Positions 1-7,018 of a stretch of 36,003 nucleotides of DNA are shown here, in pieces. This stretch comes from Acetofilamentum sp. GTDB taxonomy: Bacteria; Bacteroidota; Bacteroidia; Bacteroidales; JAFGXI01. The position numbers were made by a program, and so were the translations under genes. The stretch covers positions 1-36,003 of the forward strand of contig DYOK01000002.1 of NCBI GenBank assembly GCA_020720565.1, read 5' to 3'. Below the pieces are notes generated by a model. It was not told the origin of the DNA. It saw only the letters and a program-made list of their open reading frames with translations, and ran no database searches. Numbering within the stretch: position 1 is the stretch's first letter; each line of letters starts with the position of its first letter.

Positions 1-54
1 CCCCCGACCAGCTGATTACAAATCAGCTGCTCTGGCCAACTGAGCTACACCGGC
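1..54 (-). tRNA. tRNA-Thr (anticodon TGT), 3' end cut off by the window edge
   Basis: Read on the minus strand, the sequence starts GCCGGTGTAGCTCAGTTGG, a standard acceptor and D-arm start. The anticodon stem GCTGA/TCAGC encloses the loop TTTGTAA, giving anticodon TGT, which reads ACA threonine codons. The variable region and the start of the T arm (GGTCGGGGG) are visible; the T loop and 3' acceptor strand lie outside the window. It sits directly downstream of the SRP RNA on the same strand and could be co-transcribed with it. Confidence 0.93.
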
Positions 55-57
55 AGG

Positions 58-155
58 TGGGTAAGCTACTTACATCGCACCGCTCAACCATTTACCCTTG
101 CTACCTTCCGATCCTGGGGGAGTTCAACAGGAGCTGGTCGTATAAGACTTACCCG
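58..155 (-). ncRNA. ffs: Signal recognition particle RNA, small bacterial (4.5S) type
   Basis: On the minus strand the segment contains GGATCGGAAGGTAGCAAGGG, the conserved Ffh-binding apical hairpin (GGAA-type tetraloop with the symmetric and asymmetric internal loops) of bacterial SRP RNA. The ends GGGTAAG and CTTACCC pair to close one long hairpin of about 98 nt, the usual small SRP RNA form without an Alu domain. With Ffh and FtsY it targets nascent membrane proteins to the translocon. A perfect Bacteroidota promoter lies just upstream and tRNA-Thr lies just downstream. The ends are inferred from the closing stem and the promoter position. Confidence 0.93.
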
Positions 156-158
156 CTG

Positions 159-189
159 CAAAAGTAGTTAAATTGAACTTTTTTACAAA
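159..189 (-). promoter_or_regulatory. Promoter of the SRP RNA (Bacteroidota sigma-ABfr type)
   Basis: On the minus strand, TTTG (189-186) is followed after exactly 19 nt by TACTTTTG (166-159). This matches the Bacteroidota -33/-7 consensus TTTG...TAnnTTTG. The predicted transcription start falls at about 154-155, the first G of the RNA's closing stem, so the promoter and the RNA boundary support each other. Confidence 0.85.
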
Positions 190-388
190 TATTTAAATCA
201 TTTTTTTGCAAAGGTGTCAACATGCTATCTCTAACCATGTGGGAAACAAATTGTTGAGTTAGTGTTATTTTAATTTTCTCGAGATTATTTTGAATAAAAT
301 TCTTTCTAAATTTGCTATTGAATAGATAGAAATGGAGTGAATTTCTGCTTTTTTCTTATTAAATGTAGCGATTTGGATTCTAATTACA

Positions 389-484
389 AAAAATAACGGG
401 CAACCTAAGTTGCCCGCCAAACCCAAAAATAACTAATTATGAAAACGTAACTTTTTATGAAAAGAACTTTCAGTGATTGTTACG
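389..484 (-). ncRNA. Candidate small RNA with own promoter and terminator
   Basis: A self-contained transcription unit of about 95 nt on the minus strand inside a 438-bp gene-free stretch. A promoter at 488-520 would start it near 484. The predicted RNA begins with CGTAAC, which can pair with GTTACG about 30 nt later (plus-strand positions 479-484 and 446-451). It ends in a GC-rich hairpin followed by a T run (416-389). No convincing reading frame is present on this strand. I do not recognise the family; nothing shows what it does. An alternative reading is that these are unlinked signals of the neighbouring genes. Confidence 0.4.
397..416 (-). terminator. Rho-independent terminator of the candidate small RNA
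   Basis: The arms CGGGCAAC and GTTGCCCG are perfectly complementary around a 4-nt loop. On the minus strand the stem is followed by TTATTTTTTG, a typical intrinsic terminator tail. On the plus strand there is no T run, so it works for minus-strand transcription. Apart from the SRP and small-RNA signals the remaining 190-390 and 520-593 stretches show nothing recognisable. Confidence 0.7.
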
Positions 485-487
485 CTG

Positions 488-520
488 CAAAGATACAGAG
501 GTTAACGCTTAAATTGCAAA
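488..520 (-). promoter_or_regulatory. Promoter of the candidate small RNA
   Basis: On the minus strand, TTTG (520-517) is followed after 21 nt by TATCTTTG (495-488), a full match to TAnnTTTG. The spacing is at the long end of the usual 19-21 nt. It points away from the DUF3108 gene and towards the hairpin at 397-416. Confidence 0.6.
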
Positions 521-593
521 TTTCTACTTATAAAATATGTTAAGTAGATGTTAACGAATCATAAAATGCAGATTTATAGCATGATAGAAAATC

Positions 594-1424
594 CTATTTT
601 AAAAAGTCTTTGGCTAAAATGGCGTCTTTTACTTTAGGCTTTCTCACCGACTCAACAAACGCAATTACAGTTCCAATAATAATTTCTGCTTCAACTTTTA
701 TAGGGATTTTGTTGGCATCTTTGCTTACCCATACCAAAATATCGGAATCCTCGTCGAATATTGTACCAGGAACTCCTTTTGTTCTAAATTTATGTGAAGG
801 ATATTTCTTTCCATTTTTATGTTCGACTATTTCATCGCCATCGTAGTATATGTTAATGGTAATCAATTTATCGTCCATAAATACCTTGATTGGGATTAAA
901 GCCCCTTTTTTAAGCAAACTAACGTCAATTGTTCTAAGGTAATAAACTGCCGATAACACGTCGAAAGCGGGTGCTTTATAAGCGACCACACTTGTTTTTT
1001 TTCCAATGGTGTTGTCGTCAATGTTATACCGTATTTGCCCCGAACTAGGATAAAAATAACACCAATTATATGCTCTGTGCGATCCTTCGGATGTGTTTCG
1101 TAAGAATTTTGTGGGTGTAAAATTGCTGGGGTCTACCCATGAGTGGAAATTATCTCGAACTTTAAAAATCCAATCGTAACTTGGGTACGACGAACCCGAA
1201 CTTAAGTATTGTATCAATTTTTGCCCCTGCTGAATGGTGTCTCGAACCGAGAATTTAACACTTGCGGCATCGACCCAAATAAATGCTAAATTATAATACA
1301 CTTTATATTGCACCGATTCGCCATCTTGAAATGGAATCGAATACTTGTTTTGTGCTTGAACCGAATCAATTCTAAAGTATAGAATGATACTAACAAGCAA
1401 AATCTTAAGCGTTAACCTCACCAA
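594..1424 (-). CDS. DUF3108 domain-containing exported protein
   Basis: A 276-residue protein with an N-terminal signal segment (LLVSIILYF, cleavage likely after VQAQ near residue 25). The remainder resembles DUF3108, a beta-rich periplasmic family in which residues such as the opening DGESVQYKVYYNL and the later ILVWVSKDANKIPIKV are typical. No enzymatic motif is visible; function unknown. The start codon is non-ATG: the frame has a TAA stop shortly upstream, and the only candidates before the signal peptide are TTG (1424) or GTG (1421), both inside the last codons of the upstream MTH1187 gene. The 20-bp overlap suggests translational coupling with that gene. Confidence 0.85.
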   Translation of the reverse strand: MVRLTLKILLVSIILYFRIDSVQAQNKYSIPFQDGESVQYKVYYNLAFIWVDAASVKFSVRDTIQQGQKLIQYLSSGSSYPSYDWIFKVRDNFHSWVDPSNFTPTKFLRNTSEGSHRAYNWCYFYPSSGQIRYNIDDNTIGKKTSVVAYKAPAFDVLSAVYYLRTIDVSLLKKGALIPIKVFMDDKLITINIYYDGDEIVEHKNGKKYPSHKFRTKGVPGTIFDEDSDILVWVSKDANKIPIKVEAEIIIGTVIAFVESVRKPKVKDAILAKDFLK

Positions 1425-1719
1425 TGTGTTTTTTTACCGATTCAATTTTCCCTTCTAATCTGTGGCTTGCTCCTTTTCGAATATCCATTTTAATAATAGT
1501 GTAAACTCGATCGGAGTATGGGTCGAGGGTATAATATGCTTTTGCAATTAATGCATTGGCTTCTTCGATGGTATTGGTTTCGAAGCTGGTTCCCATTGAT
1601 GCTAATTTGTATGGCACACCACTGTCGCGAATCATTTCGATAACTTTGCTCACCAATGGGCTTGCACTTTCGCCTTTTTTATCGGTAGGAAACATTGCAA
1701 ATTCTACAAGTACTGACAT
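1405..1719 (-). CDS. MTH1187 family (DUF77) thiamine-binding-like protein
   Basis: A 104-residue cytoplasmic protein of the MTH1187/YkoF-like superfamily. It shows the family pattern: an initial strand VEFAMFPT, then LVSKVIEMIRDSGVPYKLASMGTSFE and a helix with EANALIAKAY. Family members are small ferredoxin-like-fold oligomers, some of which bind thiamine or thiamine precursors; binding here is inferred only from the family. It starts with ATG and ends inside the start of the DUF3108 gene. The OmpA-like gene lies 42 nt upstream on the same strand, so the three genes may form one transcript. Confidence 0.85.
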   Translation of the reverse strand: MSVLVEFAMFPTDKKGESASPLVSKVIEMIRDSGVPYKLASMGTSFETNTIEEANALIAKAYYTLDPYSDRVYTIIKMDIRKGASHRLEGKIESVKKHIGEVNA

Positions 1720-1761
1720 TTTTTAGATTTTTTTAAATTTTATACAAAAGCGATAATGCGG

Positions 1762-2454
1762 TTATTCAATATACCTTTTCGTAACTCTAATTTCGACTCT
1801 ATTATTTTGCTCACGGCCTTCGGGTAGGGCATTCATGGCGATGGGCTCTTCGCTACCCATTCCAATCGATTTTATTCTGTGATCTTCGATTCCGTTTTTT
1901 ACAAAGTACGCTTTGATAGCTTTGGCTTGTGCTTCGGTTTTCGATTTCGAAATGAGTTTCGACTCAGAATTATCACTATGAACCGCGATTTGAATTTCCA
2001 TATTGGGATTGGACTTTAAAACTTCGAGCATCATTTCGAGTTCAAGTTCTGAACCTTCTTCGAGTGAGTGATCGGATTTAAAGCTCACACCTTTTATTAA
2101 CACCATGTCAGATGGATCGAAGGTGATGGTTACATCAAATGTAAATTTGCCTCTCGACGAAGGTATTTCGAGTGATGAGTGTTTAACTTTTTCGATTAAA
2201 TCTTTGTATCGCACATCATAAGTTTGTGACTTGGGTAGCAATATTTGGGCTTGACCCGTTTTGTTGGTGCTCACCATGTATTCAGTTTTATCTTTTCGAC
2301 TGATAAAAATTACAGTTTCGTTAGCTATAGGGTCTTGTTTGGTGTCCTTAACTACGACATTAACTAAAGCCTTCATTTCGTTGGGTTTTAAATCTTGAGC
2401 CCATAACGAATGCAGTGTAATTATACTTAGAAGAATTAAAAATAATGGCTTCAT
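1762..2454 (-). CDS. OmpA family cell-envelope protein
   Basis: A 230-residue exported protein with a signal peptide (MKPLFLILLSIITLHSLWAQ). Residues about 28-110 look like a carboxypeptidase-regulatory/SpaA-like beta-sandwich (NETVIFISRKDKTEYMVST). The C-terminal 110 residues form an OmpA/MotB peptidoglycan-binding domain: LEMMLEVLKSNPNMEIQIAVHSD, SKSKTEAQAKAIKAYFVKNGI, and the terminal GREQNNRVEIRV, which carries the Asn-Arg pair that binds diaminopimelate in this family. It probably anchors the outer membrane to peptidoglycan. There is no beta-barrel, so it is probably periplasmic. It lies downstream of thyA (113 nt gap). Confidence 0.9.
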   Translation of the reverse strand: MKPLFLILLSIITLHSLWAQDLKPNEMKALVNVVVKDTKQDPIANETVIFISRKDKTEYMVSTNKTGQAQILLPKSQTYDVRYKDLIEKVKHSSLEIPSSRGKFTFDVTITFDPSDMVLIKGVSFKSDHSLEEGSELELEMMLEVLKSNPNMEIQIAVHSDNSESKLISKSKTEAQAKAIKAYFVKNGIEDHRIKSIGMGSEEPIAMNALPEGREQNNRVEIRVTKRYIE

Positions 2455-2567
2455 AATTTTTGTTTTTGGTCTATGAATTTATTTTGGAAATGCAAATGAA
2501 AGTGAGTTTAATACGAACACAAGAAGATACTGATAAAAATACAAAAAATCCGAATATACCTTAATTC

Positions 2568-3362
2568 TTACACCGAAATATCGCCTTTTATATGCGGATG
2601 TGCTTCGTAATTGACAATACTGAAGTCTTCAAATTGATAACCGAAAATTGAGTTTACGTTTGGGTTAATTTGCAATGTGGGCAAATGGTATGGTGTTCGC
2701 ATTAATTGTAGTTTAACTTGCTCAATATGATTGAGATAAATATGAGCGTCGCCTAGAGTGTGTACAAAATCGCCTACTTGCAAACCGAGCTGATTGGCCA
2801 TCATATGAGTGAGTAGGGCGTAGGAGGCTATATTAAATGGTACACCTAGAAATACATCGGCACTCCGTTGATACAATTGACAAGATAATTTCTCATTGGC
2901 CACATAAAATTGAAACAGAATATGGCAAGGAGGCAAGGCCATATGCTCAATTTCACCTACATTCCATGCACTTACAATGTGCCGGCGAGAATCTGGGTTA
3001 TTTTTTAATGATGCCATCACTTGTTTGATTTGGTCGATATGGCGTCCATCTGCAGTGGGCCAAGAGCGCCATTGGTAACCATAAATTGGGCCTAGTTCGC
3101 CATCGGGTTTAGCCCACTCGTTCCATATTCTTACGCCGTTTTCTTGTAAATATTTTACATTGGTTTCGCCCTTTAAAAACCATAGTAACTCGTGTATGAT
3201 CGATTTCATATGGAGTTTTTTTGTGGTCAACAATGGAAATCCAGCGTTTAAATCGAACCGCATTTGATATCCAAAAATGGATTGAGTACCAGTTCCTGTT
3301 CGGTCGTGTTTAACAACGCCTTGGTCTAAAATTGTTTGCAGTAAGTTTAAATATGTTTGCAT
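2568..3362 (-). CDS. thyA: Thymidylate synthase
   Basis: Full-length 264-residue ThyA, the same size as the E. coli enzyme. It methylates dUMP to dTMP with methylene-tetrahydrofolate, giving dihydrofolate. Visible landmarks: phosphate-binding Arg21 in DRTGTGT, the folate/dUMP region HELLWFLKGETN, catalytic Cys146 in PPCHILFQFY, the QRSADVFLGVPFNIASYA block (second subunit's arginine and Asp/Asn contacts), and HIYLNHIEQ. The usual partner folA is not adjacent on either side. The start codon is only 4 nt from a -7 promoter box, so the mRNA may be leaderless. Downstream, a TAAGGTATATTCGG sequence 6 nt after the stop could be a decayed copy of the dispersed element described elsewhere. Confidence 0.98.
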   Translation of the reverse strand: MQTYLNLLQTILDQGVVKHDRTGTGTQSIFGYQMRFDLNAGFPLLTTKKLHMKSIIHELLWFLKGETNVKYLQENGVRIWNEWAKPDGELGPIYGYQWRSWPTADGRHIDQIKQVMASLKNNPDSRRHIVSAWNVGEIEHMALPPCHILFQFYVANEKLSCQLYQRSADVFLGVPFNIASYALLTHMMANQLGLQVGDFVHTLGDAHIYLNHIEQVKLQLMRTPYHLPTLQINPNVNSIFGYQFEDFSIVNYEAHPHIKGDISV

Positions 3363-3366
3363 ATCA

Positions 3367-3398
3367 CAAAGGTAAAAATGAATTAATCTGAATACAAT
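3367..3398 (-). promoter_or_regulatory. thyA promoter with almost no leader
   Basis: On the minus strand TACCTTTG (3374-3367) fits TAnnTTTG; ATTG (3398-3395) lies 20 nt upstream as a three-of-four -33 match. Only four nucleotides separate the -7 box from the thyA ATG at 3362, so the expected start site is at or next to the A of ATG. Confidence 0.6.
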
Positions 3399-3464
3399 AA
3401 TAAGAAACCTTTATCGATTTCGAAACTAATTTGTTTTTAAGGAGGTTTTTTAAACGAAAATTTT

Positions 3465-3472
3465 TATATTTG
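3465..3472 (+). promoter_or_regulatory. Putative -7 box for the 3520 gene
   Basis: TATATTTG matches TAnnTTTG and faces the secreted-protein gene, giving a leader of about 43 nt. No TTTG is found at the normal -33 spacing, so this is a weak call. Confidence 0.35.
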
Positions 3473-3519
3473 ACCTCAAGCAACTAATTTAGTCAACTGA
3501 TAATTCGAAATAACTTACC

Positions 3520-4305
3520 GTGAGTCTGAAGAAATACGTAACTAGCTTAATTCTAATGTTTACCGTGCTTTTTGTTGAAGGACAAGAGCTTAAATTGAGC
3601 GGTATTTACCAAGGTGACAACCTCTATGTAATGAATCCTTTTGCTGCAAATGGAGTCGGTTTTTGCATTCAAGAGGTGCGAGTGAACAATAAATTGAGCA
3701 CCGACGAGATTGGTTCGAGTGCTTTTGAGATCGATTTAAGCCAATATAACTTCAAAATTGGCGATCCTGTGTCGATTGTTATCAAACATAAAAGCAATTG
3801 TCAGCCCAAAGTTCTTAATCCCAATGTGATTCAGACTAAAAGCACTTTTAAAGTTTCGAAAATCGAAGTAGGAAAAGATAAAGTACTACGTTGGTCTACA
3901 ACCGACGAGTCGGGGGCACTAGATTTTGTTGTGGAGCAATACCGATGGAACAAGTGGGTCAAACTTGGAAAAGTTAAAGGTTTAGGAGGCAATAAACCGA
4001 ATCAATATACTTTTAATGTAAGCCCTCATTCAGGTCAAAACAAATTTAGAGTAAAACAAATCGATTATTCAAAAAAACCACGATATTCACCCGATGCTAC
4101 TTTCAATTCATTAAGCCCTTTTGTAAGTTTCAAAATATCTAAAACCGAAATTGTATTCTCTATGCCTACAATGTACGAAGTTTATGATGGCTATGGTAAT
4201 GTGGTTTTAGTTGGCAATGGAACCAATGCCGATATTAGTAAGCTTAAAGTAGGCGAGTATTTCCTCAATTACGACAACAAAATGGAAACTTTTAAGAAAA
4301 AGTGA
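3520..4305 (+). CDS. Conserved secreted protein of unknown function
   Basis: A 261-residue protein with a signal peptide (SLILMFTVLFVEG, cleavage near residue 21). The rest looks all-beta: an N-terminal part with GIYQGDNLYVMNPFA and GVGFCIQEVRVN, then a fibronectin-III-like stretch (KVLRWSTTDESGALDFVVEQY, NKFRVKQID), and a C-terminal part resembling a Por-type sorting-like sandwich (YEVYDGYGNVVLVG). The start is GTG at 3520: a TAA stop lies 9 nt upstream in frame, and the first ATG is inside the signal peptide. I do not recognise a named family and see no catalytic motif. It precedes manC by 58 nt. Confidence 0.75.
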   Translation: MSLKKYVTSLILMFTVLFVEGQELKLSGIYQGDNLYVMNPFAANGVGFCIQEVRVNNKLSTDEIGSSAFEIDLSQYNFKIGDPVSIVIKHKSNCQPKVLNPNVIQTKSTFKVSKIEVGKDKVLRWSTTDESGALDFVVEQYRWNKWVKLGKVKGLGGNKPNQYTFNVSPHSGQNKFRVKQIDYSKKPRYSPDATFNSLSPFVSFKISKTEIVFSMPTMYEVYDGYGNVVLVGNGTNADISKLKVGEYFLNYDNKMETFKKK

Positions 4306-4363
4306 CGTTCAACCACTTCTTCGTAAATGAGAACCTTTGTAGCATTCGTAAACCAACATTTTC

Positions 4364-5449
4364 ATGAAAAACAACTATTGTGTTATTATGGCCGGCGGCA
4401 TAGGAAGTCGCTTTTGGCCGCTCAGTCGTACCGACTATCCTAAGCAATTTATAGATATAATGGGAACTGGTCGTAGTTTAATTCAACAAACTTTTGACCG
4501 ATTTAAAACCCATGTCCCAGTTGAAAATTTTTTAGTGGTGACCAACCAATTATACAAAGATTTGGTTTTGGAACACCTCCCTGAGCTTACCCCTGAACAG
4601 ATATTGCTCGAACCGATGCGTCGCAACACTGCACCATGTATCGAATATGCCAATCAAGTCATTCAAAAGAAAAATCCGAATGCACTTATTGCAGTTACAC
4701 CAGCAGACCATATAATTATGGATTTGCCCGAGTTTAATAGAATTACACAAATAAGTTTCGATTTTGTTTCGGAGCACGATGCACTTCTTACCTTAGGCAT
4801 TAAACCCAATAGACCCGACACTGGCTATGGTTATATTCAGAAAGAAGCAGAGCAATCGCATGGAATCGACGATTTATACAGAGTTAAAACATTTACCGAA
4901 AAACCGAATCTCGAAATGGCTAATTTCTTTATTAGCAGTGGCGAATTTTCGTGGAATTCTGGCATTTTCTTTTGGTCTTTACAAAGTATTCAAGACTCGT
5001 TTTATAAATATTTACCCGATATTGTTCAGCTTTTCGACGAACAAAGTGCCCATATAGGAACTACTACCGAGCAAGACGCCATAAATGAAATCTATTCGGT
5101 TTGCGACAATATTTCTATCGATTATGGCATTATGGAAAAGTCTAAGAATGTTTATGTGTTAGCTTCCGACTTTGGCTGGTCCGATTTAGGTACTTGGGGT
5201 TCGTTGTTTGCTAATTCGCCTAAAGATGAGCTGAATAATGTGAAAAATGGAGAAAATGTGTTTCTTTACGATTGTAATAACTGTCTAATCAATGTACCTT
5301 CTAAAAAAGTCGTAGTGGTGCATGGGCTCGAAGGTTTTATTTTGGTAGAATCGAACGATACTATTTTGATTTGCAAAAAAGATGATGAGCAGAGCATCAA
5401 ACGCTTTGTTCAGGATGTACAGCATAAATTGGGCGATCACATTATGTAA
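4364..5449 (+). CDS. manC: Mannose-1-phosphate guanylyltransferase (GDP-mannose pyrophosphorylase)
   Basis: A 361-residue nucleotidyltransferase making GDP-mannose from mannose-1-phosphate and GTP for surface glycans. The pyrophosphorylase signature is at residues 10-22 (AGGIGSRFWPLSR) with Lys27 of YPKQF. Further landmarks are PADH (113-116, metal-binding Asp), GIKPNRPDTGYGYI (145-158), FTEKP (177-181) and WNSGIF (197-202). The length fits the single-domain form without the C-terminal phosphomannose isomerase cupin seen in the 470-residue bifunctional type. No other polysaccharide genes flank it. Its TAA stop codon is also the first three bases of a dispersed-element head. Confidence 0.95.
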   Translation: MKNNYCVIMAGGIGSRFWPLSRTDYPKQFIDIMGTGRSLIQQTFDRFKTHVPVENFLVVTNQLYKDLVLEHLPELTPEQILLEPMRRNTAPCIEYANQVIQKKNPNALIAVTPADHIIMDLPEFNRITQISFDFVSEHDALLTLGIKPNRPDTGYGYIQKEAEQSHGIDDLYRVKTFTEKPNLEMANFFISSGEFSWNSGIFFWSLQSIQDSFYKYLPDIVQLFDEQSAHIGTTTEQDAINEIYSVCDNISIDYGIMEKSKNVYVLASDFGWSDLGTWGSLFANSPKDELNNVKNGENVFLYDCNNCLINVPSKKVVVVHGLEGFILVESNDTILICKKDDEQSIKRFVQDVQHKLGDHIM

Positions 5450-5527
5450 GGTCTTTGAGCTATTTATTGTTTTGTAACTAGCTACACATCATATTCTTAG
5501 CTTAATTAAATAAGGCATTAGATTATA
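5447..5527 (+). repeat. Dispersed stop-anchored element, copy at the manC stop
   Basis: The manC stop codon TAA continues as GGTCTTTGAGCT, a one-mismatch palindromic head, followed by a T-rich stretch. About 50 nt in comes TTAGCTTAATTAAATAAGG and then CATTAGATTATAC, which matches the tail of the copies at trmB and the FAD oxidoreductase. The 3' limit is approximate. Confidence 0.65.
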
Positions 5528-5662
5528 CATATTACTAAATTTAGTTTTTTGAATTTATTAAAGTGCAAAAATATTTCAAAATGGGTTTTGATTTTCTTAT
5601 TATAAATTCCGAGCTCGATTAAATACTTAAACAAATAAGAAATCATCAATCATCAATTTGAC

Positions 5663-5971
5663 ATGTCCATCACAATAAGTCCCAGATTGATTAAAATTTT
5701 AAGTAACAAATATGTGATTGCCATAGTTGTTTTTCTGGTTATTGTATTGTTTGTAGATGATAATAGTTTGTTAGAACGCTTCGGGTTAATGGACGAAAGA
5801 AGTGAATTGAATGAACAAATTGAGTTTTACGAAAATGCGATTCAAGAAAACAATCGTAAATTCGAAGAACTTAAAACTAATTCGGATAATTTAGAAAAAT
5901 TTGCTCGCGAAGAATATTTTATGAAAAAAGACAGCGAAGATGTCTATATCATTGTCGAAAAAACTGAATAG
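5663..5971 (+). CDS. Septum formation initiator (DivIC/FtsB family)
   Basis: A 102-residue bitopic membrane protein: a short cytoplasmic N terminus, one membrane helix (about residues 18-35, VIAIVVFLVIVLFV), a coiled coil (about 45-80, SELNEQIEFYENAIQENN), and the short C-terminal motif EKFAREEYFMKKDSEDVYII, typical of DivIC/FtsB. Family members bridge FtsL and FtsQ in the divisome. In Bacteroidota this gene often stands near enolase, which is not present here. A good intrinsic terminator follows. The ATG follows an AT-rich leader with a small CATCAAT repeat. Confidence 0.9.
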   Translation: MSITISPRLIKILSNKYVIAIVVFLVIVLFVDDNSLLERFGLMDERSELNEQIEFYENAIQENNRKFEELKTNSDNLEKFAREEYFMKKDSEDVYIIVEKTE

Positions 5972-5986
5972 CAAAAAGCAAAAAAT

Positions 5987-6023
5987 AAAAAAGCAGGCAA
6001 TTTCTATTTTGTCTGCTTTTTTT
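5987..6023 (+). terminator. Intrinsic terminator after the divIC-like gene
   Basis: AAAAAGCAGGCAA pairs with TTGTCTGCTTTTT (one G-T pair) around a short loop and ends in a run of seven T. The A-rich 5' side makes it usable from both strands, so it may also stop transcription of the convergent LOG gene. Confidence 0.75.
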
Positions 6024-6066
6024 CTGCGGAAAACTTTTTATCGAAATATTTATAAGAATTCCATCT

Positions 6067-6134
6067 CGGGTTTACTAGTATAAAATATTGTTTTATTGTT
6101 AGTTATAAAAACAATAAATAGGTCGTAGGCCTTA
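6067..6134 (-). repeat. Dispersed stop-anchored element, copy at the LOG gene stop
   Basis: On the minus strand the LOG stop TAA begins TAAGGCCTACGACCTATTTA, a head with both arms compensated (GGCC/ACGACC variant), then TTGTTTTTATAACTAAC, matching the following block of the other copies. The tail match is weak. Confidence 0.65.
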
Positions 6135-6833
6135 GAAATTTGGTTTTACAGAATTATTGGTGTAGAAATCGGCAATAAATTGAACCGCTTCATCGGCCGA
6201 ATCGACCAACTTGATTAAATCCATATCGGTGGCAGAAATGTTTCCTTCCACTAAAACAGCATTTTTAATCCATTCGATAAGTCCGCCCCAATAGGATTTG
6301 CCAACCAATACAATGGGGTATTTAGCTACTTTCTTGGTTTGAATCAAAGTGATGGCTTCGAACAATTCGTCAAAAGTTCCAAATCCACCAGGAAGTATAA
6401 TAAATCCTTGAGAATATTTCATTAACATCACCTTTCGGACAAAGAAATAATCGAAAGTTACCACCTTATCGTTGTCGATGTAAATGTTGGGATGTTGTTC
6501 AAATTCTAAATCAATATTTAAACCAACCGATTTACCTCCGCCTTGTTTTGCACCTTTGTTGGCCGCTTCCATAATTCCGGGGCCACCACCTGTTATCACG
6601 CCCAAGCCGAGTTGTGTGGCTTTAAAAGCAATCTCTTCGGCCAATTTGTAGTAGGGACTGGTTTCTTTAGTACGTGCAGAGCCAAACACGGTCACACAGG
6701 GGCCAATTTTAGTGAGTTTGTCGTAACCATTAACAAATTCAGACATTATTTTGAAAATTCGCCATGAATCAGATGATTTGATACTATCCCAATCTGAATC
6801 GATAAAGTTTTTTAAAACAGGGTTCTTTGCCAT
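6132..6833 (-). CDS. LOG family protein (TIGR00730), nucleoside 5'-monophosphate phosphoribohydrolase-like
   Basis: A 233-residue Rossmann-like protein. It has GGGPGIMEAANKGA (82-95) and the LOG signature PGGFGTFDELFE (148-159) whose Glu is catalytic; Arg133 and Lys134 in the FFVRK segment match family phosphate-binding positions. LOG enzymes cleave the N-glycosidic bond of AMP or cytokinin nucleotides, releasing ribose 5-phosphate. In bacteria the physiological substrate is usually unknown, often annotated as purine nucleotide salvage. It faces the divIC-like gene tail to tail and lies downstream of the TerB-ABCG gene, with element copies on both sides. Confidence 0.92.
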   Translation of the reverse strand: MAKNPVLKNFIDSDWDSIKSSDSWRIFKIMSEFVNGYDKLTKIGPCVTVFGSARTKETSPYYKLAEEIAFKATQLGLGVITGGGPGIMEAANKGAKQGGGKSVGLNIDLEFEQHPNIYIDNDKVVTFDYFFVRKVMLMKYSQGFIILPGGFGTFDELFEAITLIQTKKVAKYPIVLVGKSYWGGLIEWIKNAVLVEGNISATDMDLIKLVDSADEAVQFIADFYTNNSVKPNF

Positions 6834-6873
6834 AAAATTAATTTGTTTAAATAAAGTAATGTCGTATTTGGTT

Positions 6874-6954
6874 TAAGGTCTTCGATCTATTTGTTATTTT
6901 TTTAACATGTATTAAATCAGTTTTGTAGCTTAAAAATCACGCTGTATGTTAATC
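6874..6954 (+). repeat. Dispersed element, copy upstream of the LOG gene, pointing away from it
   Basis: TTTAAGGTCTTCGATCTATT (6872-6891) is the head, followed by TTTTTTTAAC and about 48 nt in by TTGTAGCTTAAAAATCACG, which aligns with the tail of other copies. The head is 41 nt from the LOG start codon. It converges with the copy that starts at the ABC gene stop (7018). Confidence 0.6.
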
Positions 6955-7018
6955 TAAGCACTTAAATAAGGCTATTAATAAAGGGTAAGTTGTTAATTTT
7001 TCAATTTTGAAGACCTTA
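6929..7018 (-). repeat. Dispersed stop-anchored element, copy at the TerB-ABCG gene stop
   Basis: On the minus strand the stop codon TAA continues GGTCTTC but the second palindrome arm is lost (AAAATTG). The next block TTAACAACTTACCCTTTATT matches the copy at 30658 (TTAATAACTTACTATTT). Confidence 0.6.

Noticed and set aside
434..543. A 28-codon plus-strand frame starting ATGAAAAGAACTTTC, resembling the start of ribosomal protein L34.
   Set aside because: Only the first few codons resemble L34; the rest does not, and the segment overlaps the minus-strand promoter of the small RNA.
498..1420. GAGGTTAACGCTTAA occurs near 498-512 and, inverted, at the overlap of the MTH1187 and DUF3108 genes (about 1405-1420).
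   Set aside because: A 15-bp inverted match is expected about once by chance in 36 kb, and one copy is coding sequence; no flanking similarity.
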